A stretch of 13,045 nucleotides of DNA from a bacterium UBP2_UBA4780 (GTDB lineage Bacteria; Edwardsbacteria; AC1; EtOH8): positions 1 to 13,045 of the forward strand of contig DHHE01000051.1 of assembly GCA_002403115.1 (NCBI GenBank), in the 5' to 3' direction. A program made the translations under genes and the position numbers. Under the pieces are notes generated by a model that was not told where the DNA came from, did no database searches, and saw nothing but the letters and a program-made list of their open reading frames with translations. This document shows, in pieces, positions 1 to 5,386 of the stretch (position 1 is its first letter; each line of letters begins with the position of its first letter).

Positions 1-1593
1 AAGCAGAGGCACGAGCACATCGCCGCGGTCATCAAGTCCGAGGAGGAGCGTTTCGGAGAGACTCTGGACCAGGGGCTGGCCCTTTTCGACCAGATCACCG
101 CCGGAATGGCGAAGTCTAACAAGACGATTATATCCGGAACCGATGCATTCAAACTGTACGACACTTACGGCTTCCCCCTGGACCTGACACAGGCCATGTC
201 CTCGGAGAAGGGGCTTACCGTCGACCTCGAGGGGTTCGAAAAGTCGATGGAAGGTCAGAGGGAGCAGTCCCGCGCCGCCCGTGGCGAGGTGGAGTTCTCC
301 TGCAGCAAGGACGCGGAATACCCCAACTGCATCTTCGTGGGCTACGAGTGCCTGGAGGCCAAGACCCGCATCACCGGGATCTTCCGCAAGGAACTTACCT
401 TGGACAGGTCCGAGAAGGGGATGACGGTGGACGTCACCCTGGAGGACACCCCGTTCTACGGGGAGAGTGGGGGACAGGCCGGGGACGTGGGGGCCATAGA
501 GTCGAAAGACGGAAGCTTGAAGGTCGAAGGAACGGTAAAGGCGTTCAACAAGGCCACCGTCCACCGCTGCCAGGTGATCTCGGGGACGATCAAGGTCGGC
601 GACCAGGTCTCGGCCATGGTGGACTGCCAGGCCAGGCTGGCCACCGCCCGCCACCACACCGCCACCCACCTGCTGCAGTCGGCCCTGAGGCAGATCCTGG
701 GCAAGCACGTCCAGCAGCAGGGCTCGGCGGTTGATCCCCAGAGGCTGCGCTTCGACTTCACCCATTTTGCCGCGCTCGATCCCATGCAGGTCCAGCAGGT
801 CGAGGAGCTGGTCAACCGCCAGGTGATGGAGGACCTCCCGGTCGAGGCCGGGCACATGAAGCTGGCCGAGGCCCAGGCCCAGGGGGCCATGGCCCTGTTC
901 GGCGAGAAATACGGCGAAGAGGTGCGGGTGGTCAGCTGCGGCGACTTCTCCAAGGAGCTGTGCGGCGGGACCCACCTGCGGCGCACCGGGGAGATAGGGC
1001 TGTTCAAGATAATCCGCGAGGAGGCCATCGCCTCCGGGGTGCGCCGCATCGAGGCCGTGGCCGGGGTGCCGGCGCTGCATCACATCCGAAAGAGCGAGCA
1101 GCTGCTGGACGAGGTCCGCGACCGGCTGAAGGCCGCGCCCGACGAGGTTGTCAAGAAGCTCAACGGCCTGCTGGAGGAGCTGAAGGCACTGGAGAAGGCG
1201 AAAAGGGAGGCGGCCAGGAATCAGCAAGGGAGCCTTATTGAAAGCCTTGTTCAAGAGGTTGGAGACGTTGGAGAGGTTCGATTCGTTTGCCGGGCGTTGG
1301 AGGGGTATTCGTCCGACGAGCTGAGGGAGTTGGCGGATTCGCTCAGGAAAAAGCTGCCGGGCGGGGTGGCGGTTCTGGCCTCGGCCGGGGAGGGCAAGAT
1401 GAGCTTTACCGTGGCCGTGGGAGACGAACTGATAAAGGCGAAGAAGTTCTCGGCCGGGGACCTGGCCAAAAAGCTGGCCGCGGCCACCGGCGGCCGGGGC
1501 GGGGGGCGGCCCCAGCTGGCCCAGGTGGGAGGCAGGGACGACGGAAGGCTGGCGGAGCACGTGGCAAAGATGGCGGAATACCTGTTTGGCTGA
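1..1593 (+). CDS. alaS: Alanine--tRNA ligase, C-terminal ~530 residues (5' end outside window)
   Basis: Charges tRNA-Ala with alanine and hydrolyses mischarged Ser/Gly-tRNA-Ala. The frame is open from base 1, so the gene begins upstream and the catalytic aminoacylation domain is missing here. The fragment starts in the conserved E-E-x-R-F...T-L-x-x-G-L stretch, roughly residue 330 of a typical ~870-residue enzyme. The YDTYGFPLDLT block follows. The editing domain has its zinc ligands: HxxxH in HHTATH (652-669) and C-x3-H in CGGTH (961-975). After a coiled-coil linker comes the C-terminal DHHA1-type domain with its Gly-rich GGRGGGRPQLAQVGG motif near the end. Bases about 1200-1330, in the linker, are less GC-rich and use different codons from the rest, but the frame is intact. 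The stop lies 12 bases before the first repeat of the GIY-YIG element. Family identity is certain. Confidence 0.98.
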   Translation, partial: KQRHEHIAAVIKSEEERFGETLDQGLALFDQITAGMAKSNKTIISGTDAFKLYDTYGFPLDLTQAMSSEKGLTVDLEGFEKSMEGQREQSRAARGEVEFSCSKDAEYPNCIFVGYECLEAKTRITGIFRKELTLDRSEKGMTVDVTLEDTPFYGESGGQAGDVGAIESKDGSLKVEGTVKAFNKATVHRCQVISGTIKVGDQVSAMVDCQARLATARHHTATHLLQSALRQILGKHVQQQGSAVDPQRLRFDFTHFAALDPMQVQQVEELVNRQVMEDLPVEAGHMKLAEAQAQGAMALFGEKYGEEVRVVSCGDFSKELCGGTHLRRTGEIGLFKIIREEAIASGVRRIEAVAGVPALHHIRKSEQLLDEVRDRLKAAPDEVVKKLNGLLEELKALEKAKREAARNQQGSLIESLVQEVGDVGEVRFVCRALEGYSSDELRELADSLRKKLPGGVAVLASAGEGKMSFTVAVGDELIKAKKFSAGDLAKKLAAATGGRGGGRPQLAQVGGRDDGRLAEHVAKMAEYLFG

Positions 1594-1605
1594 TACTCTG
1601 CGCCG

Positions 1606-1648
1606 CGTCATTCTGAGCATGGCCCCTTGCCTGGCCTGCGAAGAATCT
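1606..1648 (-). repeat. 43-bp hairpin repeat, left inverted copy
   Basis: Begins CGTCATTCTGAG and ends GAAGAATCT on the + strand. The arms ATTCT (1610-1614) and AGAAT (1642-1646) can pair, and an inner GGCC...GGCC can extend the hairpin. It lies between the alaS stop and the start of the GIY-YIG gene. It is inverted relative to the copies at 1960-2047. No T-run follows, so it does not look like an intrinsic terminator. Confidence 0.85.
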
Positions 1649-1662
1649 AAATAGTATTAGTA

Positions 1663-1941
1663 ATGACGGATTTCTATGTTTACATTCTCTCGAATCATTC
1701 CAGGACACTGTACACGGGGGTGACCAATAGCCTTGAACGCAGGCTTGCAGAACACAGGGCGAAAGCTATTCCGGGCTTTACCCGCAAGTACAATCTGACT
1801 AAACTGATCTACGCCGAGCGGTTCGCGTGCGTCAAAGACGCCATCTCAAGGGAAAAACAGATCAAAGGTTGGACTAGGGCTAAAAAGATCAAGCTGATTG
1901 AATCGGTTAATCCCGGTTGGAAAGACATAAGTATCGACTAG
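1663..1941 (+). CDS. Small solo GIY-YIG nuclease-family protein (92 aa)
   Basis: A stand-alone GIY-YIG domain of the UvrC N-terminal/YhbQ-like type, the usual length for this single-domain family. The signature is visible: V6-Y7-I8 in the GIY position, Y17-T18-G19 in the YIG position, catalytic Arg27 in LERRLAEH, and the likely metal-binding Glu64 in SREKQIKGW. The C-terminal NPGWKDI is also typical of this subgroup. All active-site positions look intact. The ATG at 1663 is the first start; no convincing Shine-Dalgarno precedes it, so expression may be weak. The region is visibly less GC-rich than the flanking genes, consistent with transfer. Hairpin repeats lie on both sides. Function is unproven: it could be a nicking or cleaving enzyme acting on those repeats, or a repair-type nuclease. 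No zinc-finger or other DNA-binding domain is attached. Confidence 0.9.
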   Translation: MTDFYVYILSNHSRTLYTGVTNSLERRLAEHRAKAIPGFTRKYNLTKLIYAERFACVKDAISREKQIKGWTRAKKIKLIESVNPGWKDISID

Positions 1942-1959
1942 CAACACCCATAATCAATC

Positions 1960-2002
1960 AGATCCTTCGATGGTTAGGCATGGTGCGCGCCTCAGGATGA
2001 CG
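1960..2002 (+). repeat. 43-bp hairpin repeat, right copy 1
   Basis: Begins AGATCCTTCGATGG and ends CTCAGGATGACG. The arms ATCCT (1962-1966) and AGGAT (1994-1998) can pair, and AGGC...GCCT gives an inner stem. It differs from copy 2 at one of 43 positions and starts 18 bases after the GIY-YIG stop codon. Confidence 0.9.
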
Positions 2003-2004
2003 CA

Positions 2005-2047
2005 AGATCCTTCGATGGTTAGGCATGGAGCGCGCCTCAGGATGACG
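2005..2047 (+). repeat. 43-bp hairpin repeat, right copy 2
   Basis: A direct tandem copy of 1960-2002, separated by only two bases (CA), with one substitution (T to A in the central part). The near identity of the two copies suggests recent duplication compared with the left copy. Confidence 0.9.
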
Positions 2048-2054
2048 TTGTAAA

Positions 2055-2084
2055 GTCAGGCATAGAGTATGACTCAGGATGGCG
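2055..2084 (+). repeat. Decayed partial copy of the hairpin repeat
   Basis: About 30 bases match the right two thirds of the repeat, including CTCAGGATG, with roughly seven mismatches. The left arm is missing, so it cannot form the full hairpin. It looks like an older third member of the tandem array. Confidence 0.6.
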
Positions 2085-2097
2085 GAGTATCTTTTTT

Positions 2098-2126
2098 AAA
2101 CCACGAAGGCACAAAGAACACCAAGG
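2098..2126 (+). repeat. A-rich dispersed repeat (CCACGAAGGCACAAAG type), copy 1
   Basis: An A/C-rich, purine-skewed stretch built on a degenerate ACNAAG-type unit. It begins CCACGAAGGCACAAAG and ends ACACCAAGG. It resembles the stretch at 3884-3910. It lies directly upstream of the ferredoxin start and probably supplies the weak AAGG (2123-2126) Shine-Dalgarno for it. Translated, such repeats give false peptides of the HEGTKNTK type that contaminate gene predictions. Mechanism of spread unknown. Confidence 0.6.
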
Positions 2127-2135
2127 TCTCTTTTC

Positions 2136-2345
2136 TTGTTAAAGATTATAGTAACCCGCCAGCTCTGCGGACAGTGCGGCCTGTGCTCAGGGGCCTGCCC
2201 GGCGCTGGCCATCGTCCTCCACGGCTGGGGGCTGGAGATCGACCAGGAGAAATGCACCGGCTGCGGGCGATGCGTGACGGTGTGCCCCACCGGGGCGCTT
2301 CGGCTAGCAGATAAATCTGAAAAACTAAATACAACCACCCCATAA
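2136..2345 (+). CDS. Small 2[4Fe-4S] ferredoxin (69 aa)
   Basis: A low-potential electron carrier or ferredoxin-like subunit, cytosolic (no signal peptide). There are two complete cluster motifs: C11-x2-C14-x2-C17-x3-C21-P and C40-x2-C43-x2-C46-x3-C50-P, the classic eight-cysteine pattern of clostridial-type ferredoxins. The only plausible start is TTG at 2136, giving MLKIIV. Upstream, the frame is open only back to a stop at 2097, and that stretch is the A-rich repeat, so a repeat insertion may have replaced the original start region. The last few residues (TTTP) are encoded by the left arm of the palindrome beginning at 2334, so the C-terminus may also be remodelled. No partner oxidoreductase gene is adjacent, so the redox partner is unknown. 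Confidence 0.85.
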   Translation: MLKIIVTRQLCGQCGLCSGACPALAIVLHGWGLEIDQEKCTGCGRCVTVCPTGALRLADKSEKLNTTTP

Positions 2346-2381
2346 TCCCCTCCTTGATTAAGGAGGGGAACGAGGGGTGGT
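2334..2381. repeat. 48-bp nested perfect palindrome (REP-like)
   Basis: The outer arms ACCACCCC (2334-2341) and GGGGTGGT (2374-2381) are perfect complements. The inner arms CCCCTCCTT (2347-2355) and AAGGAGGGG (2360-2368) form a perfect 9-bp stem with a GATT loop. It overlaps the ferredoxin stop on the left. On the right it ends 6 bases before the possible GTG start of pcrB. The right outer arm contains GAGGGG, which could act as that gene's Shine-Dalgarno. In RNA the hairpin would hide it. No T-run follows, so an intrinsic terminator is unlikely. Confidence 0.9.
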
Positions 2382-2387
2382 AGAAAT

Positions 2388-3131
2388 GTGCTAATGATCT
2401 ACGAATACCTGCTCAAAACCGCCAGGGCCAAGGGCTCGTGCTTCCTGGTGCTGCTGGACCCGGACAAGCTGTCGCCGGCCGGGGCGGCCCGGGCCGGGAC
2501 GGCCTACCAGAAGGCGGGAGTCGACGGGATCCTCTTCGGCACCAGCCTGATGCTCTCCAACGCGGTGGACCGGACGATCGCCGCCCTGAAACGGGGATTC
2601 AAGCGGCCGGTGATCCTCTTCCCGGGCAGCGCCTATCAGGTGTCCAAGAAAGCCGACGCCATCCTCTTCATGTCGCTGGTCAGCGGCCGGAATCCGAATC
2701 TGTTGATAGAGGAGCAGGTGAAGGCGGCCCCGGCGGTCAGGGATTCCCGGCTGGAGGCCATACCAACCGCCTACATGCTGGTGGAGTCCGGCAAGCTGAC
2801 CGCGGCCGCCTACATGAGCCACTCGGTGCCCATACCCTCGGACAAGCCGGACATCGCCAAGGCCCACGCCCTGGCGGCAAGATACCTCGGCATGAGGCTG
2901 GCCTACCTGGACGCGGGCAGCGGGGCCCAGAACCCGGTGCCGGACCGGATGATTTCCGAGGTCGCCGGGTACTCCGGGCTTCCGGTGGTGGTGGGTGGCG
3001 GCATCCGGACGCCGGAGCAGGCGGCCCAGAAGGCCCGGGCCGGGGCCATGGCGGTGGTGGTGGGGAATGCGCTGGAGAAGAGGGGGGGATTCCGGGCGGA
3101 GGAATACGCCAGGACCATACACTATAAATAA
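2388..3131 (+). CDS. pcrB: PcrB/GGGP synthase family prenylglyceryl-phosphate synthase
   Basis: A TIM-barrel prenyltransferase that joins a polyprenyl diphosphate to the C3 hydroxyl of sn-glycerol-1-phosphate, making the first ether bond of archaeal-type lipids. In Firmicutes the PcrB branch makes heptaprenylglyceryl phosphate. Motifs: LLDPDK (residues 22-27, the metal/diphosphate region), DGILFGTS, YLDAGSGA (173-180) and VGGGIRTPEQA (from 202, phosphate binding). About 245 residues is normal. The YLDAGSGAQNPV form looks closer to the archaeal/Bacteroidetes group II enzymes than to Bacillus PcrB, but this is judged by eye. The start could be GTG 2388 (GAGGGG 10 bases upstream) or ATG 2394. 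No glycerol-1-phosphate dehydrogenase or second prenyltransferase is in the window, so the final product cannot be inferred. Confidence 0.9.
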   Translation: MLMIYEYLLKTARAKGSCFLVLLDPDKLSPAGAARAGTAYQKAGVDGILFGTSLMLSNAVDRTIAALKRGFKRPVILFPGSAYQVSKKADAILFMSLVSGRNPNLLIEEQVKAAPAVRDSRLEAIPTAYMLVESGKLTAAAYMSHSVPIPSDKPDIAKAHALAARYLGMRLAYLDAGSGAQNPVPDRMISEVAGYSGLPVVVGGGIRTPEQAAQKARAGAMAVVVGNALEKRGGFRAEEYARTIHYK

Positions 3132-3147
3132 ATAGATAGGAAAAGTA

Positions 3148-3873
3148 ATGAAGGGCGTCATCCTTGCCGGCGGCCTGGGGACCAGGCTCAGGCCCTTGAC
3201 CAGCATCACCAACAAGCACCTGCTGCCGGTGTTCGACCGGCCCATGATCTACTACCCCATCCAGACCCTGGTCGAGGCCGGCATCAAGGACATCATGCTG
3301 GTGACCGGGGGCAACGCCGCCGGCGACTTCCTGCGCCTCATCGGCAACGGCTCGGACTTCGGCCTGAAGCACATGAACTACACCTACCAGAAGCGCGAGG
3401 GCGGCATCGCCGAGGCCCTGGGGCTGTGCCGGCACTTCGTTGGCGGCGACCGGGTGGTGGTGATGCTGGGAGACAACATCCTGGACGGGTCGATACGGAA
3501 GGCGGTGGCCGACTTCAAAAGTCAGGAATCCGGGGCCAAGATTTTCCTGAAGACGGTGGCCAATCCCCGGGAGTACGGCGTGGCCGAGCTCAAGGGCCAC
3601 CTGGTGAAGAACATCGTGGAGAAGCCCAGGAACCCCAAGAGCCACTACGCGGTCATCGGGATCTACATGTACGACTCCGAGGTCTGGGACATCCTGAAGA
3701 CCCTCAAGCCCTCGGGCCGCGGCGAGCTGGAGATCACCGACGTCAACAACGCCTACATCAGGGCGGGCCGGATGACCTACGAGATCGTCAAGGGCTGGTG
3801 GGGCGACGCCGGATCTTCCATCGAGGACCTGTGGCGGGTAAATCACTACGTGGGCTCGAAAAAACTCAGATGA
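3148..3873 (+). CDS. rfbA: Glucose-1-phosphate thymidylyltransferase, short form
   Basis: Makes dTDP-glucose from dTTP and glucose-1-phosphate, the first step to dTDP-rhamnose and related sugars. The nucleotidyltransferase signature GGLGTRLRPLT (residues 8-18) is followed by KHLLPVFDRPMIYYP, which is diagnostic of RmlA-type enzymes. The metal-binding Asp109 sits in GDN, and the sugar-binding EKPRNPKS and GRGELEITDVN blocks are present. At 241 residues it lacks the ~50-residue C-terminal extension of the enterobacterial ~290-residue enzyme and ends at the WWGDAGS region. Such short forms are known and the sequence ends naturally, so it need not be truncated. AGGA about 8 bases upstream supports the ATG. 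With rfbD downstream it points to dTDP-rhamnose; rfbB and rfbC are not in the window. Confidence 0.92.
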   Translation: MKGVILAGGLGTRLRPLTSITNKHLLPVFDRPMIYYPIQTLVEAGIKDIMLVTGGNAAGDFLRLIGNGSDFGLKHMNYTYQKREGGIAEALGLCRHFVGGDRVVVMLGDNILDGSIRKAVADFKSQESGAKIFLKTVANPREYGVAELKGHLVKNIVEKPRNPKSHYAVIGIYMYDSEVWDILKTLKPSGRGELEITDVNNAYIRAGRMTYEIVKGWWGDAGSSIEDLWRVNHYVGSKKLR

Positions 3874-3883
3874 CCGGGATTGC

Positions 3884-3910
3884 CCGCGAAACACGCAAAA
3901 AACACGAAAC
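3884..3910 (+). repeat. A-rich dispersed repeat, copy 2
   Basis: An A/C-rich stretch reading CCGCGAAACACGCAAAAAAC followed by ACGAAAC. It aligns with 2098-2126 (shared CGAA...CAAA...AACACNAA, with one extra base). It fills most of the 49-base gap between rfbA and rfbD and stands out from the GC-rich surroundings. The internal ACACGAAA-like unit suggests a degenerate short tandem repeat. Confidence 0.55.
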
Positions 3911-3922
3911 GGTTCCGGTCCG

Positions 3923-4777
3923 ATGAGGATTTTGGTCACCGGCGCCGGAGGGATGCTGGGGCGGGACCTGGTCCCGGTTCTCTCGGAGAGGCACCAGGTC
4001 GACGGGGTGGACCTCGATGACTTCGACCTGACCGCTCCCGGGGCGGTTCACCAGATCACCTCCCGCCGGCCGGAGATGGTGATGCACCTGGCGGCCATGA
4101 CCAACGTCGACGGCTGCGAGCGGGACCCGGAGCGCGCCATGCTGGTCAACGGCCAGGGGACGAGGAACGCGGTCGAGGCCTGCCGGGAGCTGGGCATTCC
4201 CATGCTCTACATCAGCACCGACTTCGTGTTCGACGGGACCAAAAGCGAACCATATCGCGAGGACGACCCGGTCAACCCGCTGGGGCACTATGGGAGGTCG
4301 AAGCTGGCCGGGGAGGAGGCCGTCCGCCAATTACTGCGGGAATATTACATCGTACGCACCTCCTGGCTGTTCGGCCCCAGCGGGAGGAATTTCGTGTCGT
4401 CAATTCTAAACAAGGCGAGGGAGAACGGAGAGGTGCGGGTGGTGGACGACCAGACCGGCTCGCCGACCTACACCGCCGATCTGGCAGGGGCGCTGGCGGA
4501 ATTGACCGAGAGCGATAAGTTCGGAGTCTACCATCTGTCCAATTCCGGATCATGCACCTGGCACGGCTTCGCCTCCGAGGCGGTGCGCCTGGCCGGGATC
4601 GACGCCAGGGTGGTCCCGATCAAGTCAACGGAGTTTCAAACCCCCACCAGGCGCCCGGGCTACTCGGTGCTGGGGAATTACAACTGGATCGGAAATTTCG
4701 GCCGGCCTCTGCGCGACTGGCGGGAGGCCCTGGCGGATTACGTCAGGCTGACCGAGTTTACTGGAGGAAAACAATGA
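3923..4777 (+). CDS. rfbD: dTDP-4-dehydrorhamnose reductase
   Basis: Reduces dTDP-4-keto-L-rhamnose to dTDP-L-rhamnose with NAD(P)H, the last step of the pathway. It is an extended short-chain dehydrogenase/reductase of 284 residues, the normal length. The N-terminal Rossmann motif is VTGAGGMLGRDL. Then come HLAAMTNVDGCE and the STDFVFDG strand. The catalytic pair is Y123-x3-K127 in HYGRSKLAGE, followed by RTSWLFGP and VVDDQTGSPTYTADLA, both characteristic of RmlD. The ATG at 3923 follows a GC-rich GGTTCCGGTCC without a clear Shine-Dalgarno, perhaps because a dispersed repeat occupies the upstream gap. The stop overlaps the gmhA start (ATGA), so the two are probably translationally coupled. 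Confidence 0.93.
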   Translation: MRILVTGAGGMLGRDLVPVLSERHQVDGVDLDDFDLTAPGAVHQITSRRPEMVMHLAAMTNVDGCERDPERAMLVNGQGTRNAVEACRELGIPMLYISTDFVFDGTKSEPYREDDPVNPLGHYGRSKLAGEEAVRQLLREYYIVRTSWLFGPSGRNFVSSILNKARENGEVRVVDDQTGSPTYTADLAGALAELTESDKFGVYHLSNSGSCTWHGFASEAVRLAGIDARVVPIKSTEFQTPTRRPGYSVLGNYNWIGNFGRPLRDWREALADYVRLTEFTGGKQ

Positions 4778-5358
4778 CGCGACAGGCCGATGTTGCCCTG
4801 GTGCGCCGGGACCTGGAGGAGAGCGCCCGAAATCTGATACTGGCCGGCAAACAGGCGGCGCCGGCCGTGGCCGAGGCGGCCGAAACCGTATTCGGCGTTT
4901 TCAGCAAGGGAGGCAAACTGCTGATCTGCGGCAACGGCGGCAGCGCCGCCGACAGCCAGCACCTGGCCGCCGAGCTGGTGGTCAGGTTCGAGCGGGAGCG
5001 GAGGCCGCTGGCGGCGGTGGCCCTGACCACCGACACATCCCTCCTGACGGCCGAGGCCAACGACCACGGCTTCGAAACGGTGTTCTCCCGCCAGGTCCTG
5101 GCCCTGGGCAGGAGGGGCGACGCCCTGCTGGCCATCAGCACCAGCGGCAACTCGCCCAACACGGTGGCGGCCTGCCGCCAGGCGCGCAAGCTGGGCCTCA
5201 AGGTCATCGGCCTGACCGGGCCCTCGGGCGGCCGCATGGCCCGTCACTGCCATCTGGTCATCAAGGCGCCCGGCGGCCGCACCGCCGCCATCCAGGAGTG
5301 CCAGCTGGCGCTGGGGCACGCATTGTGCGGGCTGGTCGAATCCGGCCTGGCGCGGTGA
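4774..5358 (+). CDS. gmhA: Phosphoheptose (sedoheptulose-7-phosphate) isomerase
   Basis: Converts sedoheptulose-7-phosphate to D-glycero-D-manno-heptose-7-phosphate, the first step to the ADP- or GDP-heptose used in LPS core or S-layer glycans. It is a SIS-domain protein of 194 residues, normal for GmhA. GNGGSAADSQH and ISTSGNSPNT bind the phosphate. The zinc/catalytic set matches E. coli with a constant offset of two: H63 and E67 in SQHLAAEL, Q174 and H182 in IQECQLALGH. The ATG at 4774 overlaps the rfbD stop and is preceded by a strong GGAGG (4763-4767). A longer open frame upstream is not needed. Together with rfbA and rfbD it suggests a surface-polysaccharide supply cluster. Other heptose genes (hldE, gmhB) are not here, so a DnaA-associated SIS paralogue is a minor alternative. 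Confidence 0.9.
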   Translation: MTRQADVALVRRDLEESARNLILAGKQAAPAVAEAAETVFGVFSKGGKLLICGNGGSAADSQHLAAELVVRFERERRPLAAVALTTDTSLLTAEANDHGFETVFSRQVLALGRRGDALLAISTSGNSPNTVAACRQARKLGLKVIGLTGPSGGRMARHCHLVIKAPGGRTAAIQECQLALGHALCGLVESGLAR

Positions 5359-5386
5359 TCCCCCGATACGCAAGGAACGGGAACGA

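Larger units (their letters stand above)
1606..2084. mobile_element. Putative GIY-YIG nuclease element bounded by hairpin repeats
   Basis: A single small nuclease gene is bracketed by copies of one 43-bp repeat. An inverted copy lies at 1606-1648. Two tandem copies in the opposite orientation lie at 1960-2002 and 2005-2047, and a decayed partial copy at 2055-2084. Reverse-complemented, the left copy has exactly the same length as the right copies and matches the first at 31 of 43 positions. The outer stem differs by a compensating pair change (ATTCT/AGAAT on the left, ATCCT/AGGAT on the right). This is seen directly. That it is, or was, a mobile unit is inference. The arrangement resembles REP sequences with their RAYT gene, except the enzyme is GIY-YIG rather than a Y1 transposase. 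No target-site duplication was identified. The alternative is a nuclease gene that happens to lie among an abundant dispersed repeat. Confidence 0.55.

Noticed and set aside
1960..2047. Two direct repeats that could suggest a CRISPR array
   Set aside because: The units are separated by only two bases, so there is no spacer, there are no cas genes, and the unit also occurs inverted upstream.
2069..2314. 81-aa open frame containing a NHEGTKNTK peptide
   Set aside because: The peptide is the translation of the A-rich dispersed repeat, and the rest is an out-of-frame reading of the ferredoxin gene.
2347..2368. Strong hairpin after the ferredoxin gene as an intrinsic terminator
   Set aside because: No T-run follows the stem on either strand, and the second, outer stem fits a REP-like palindrome better.
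2737..3939. 400-aa open frame on the minus strand
   Set aside because: It lies opposite pcrB and rfbA, shows no recognisable domain, is full of low-complexity Pro/Gly/His/Arg runs, and is the expected shadow of GC-rich codons.
4552..4773. Longer N-terminus for gmhA inside rfbD
   Set aside because: It overlaps the conserved rfbD C-terminus; ATG 4774 has a strong GGAGG and gives the normal GmhA length.
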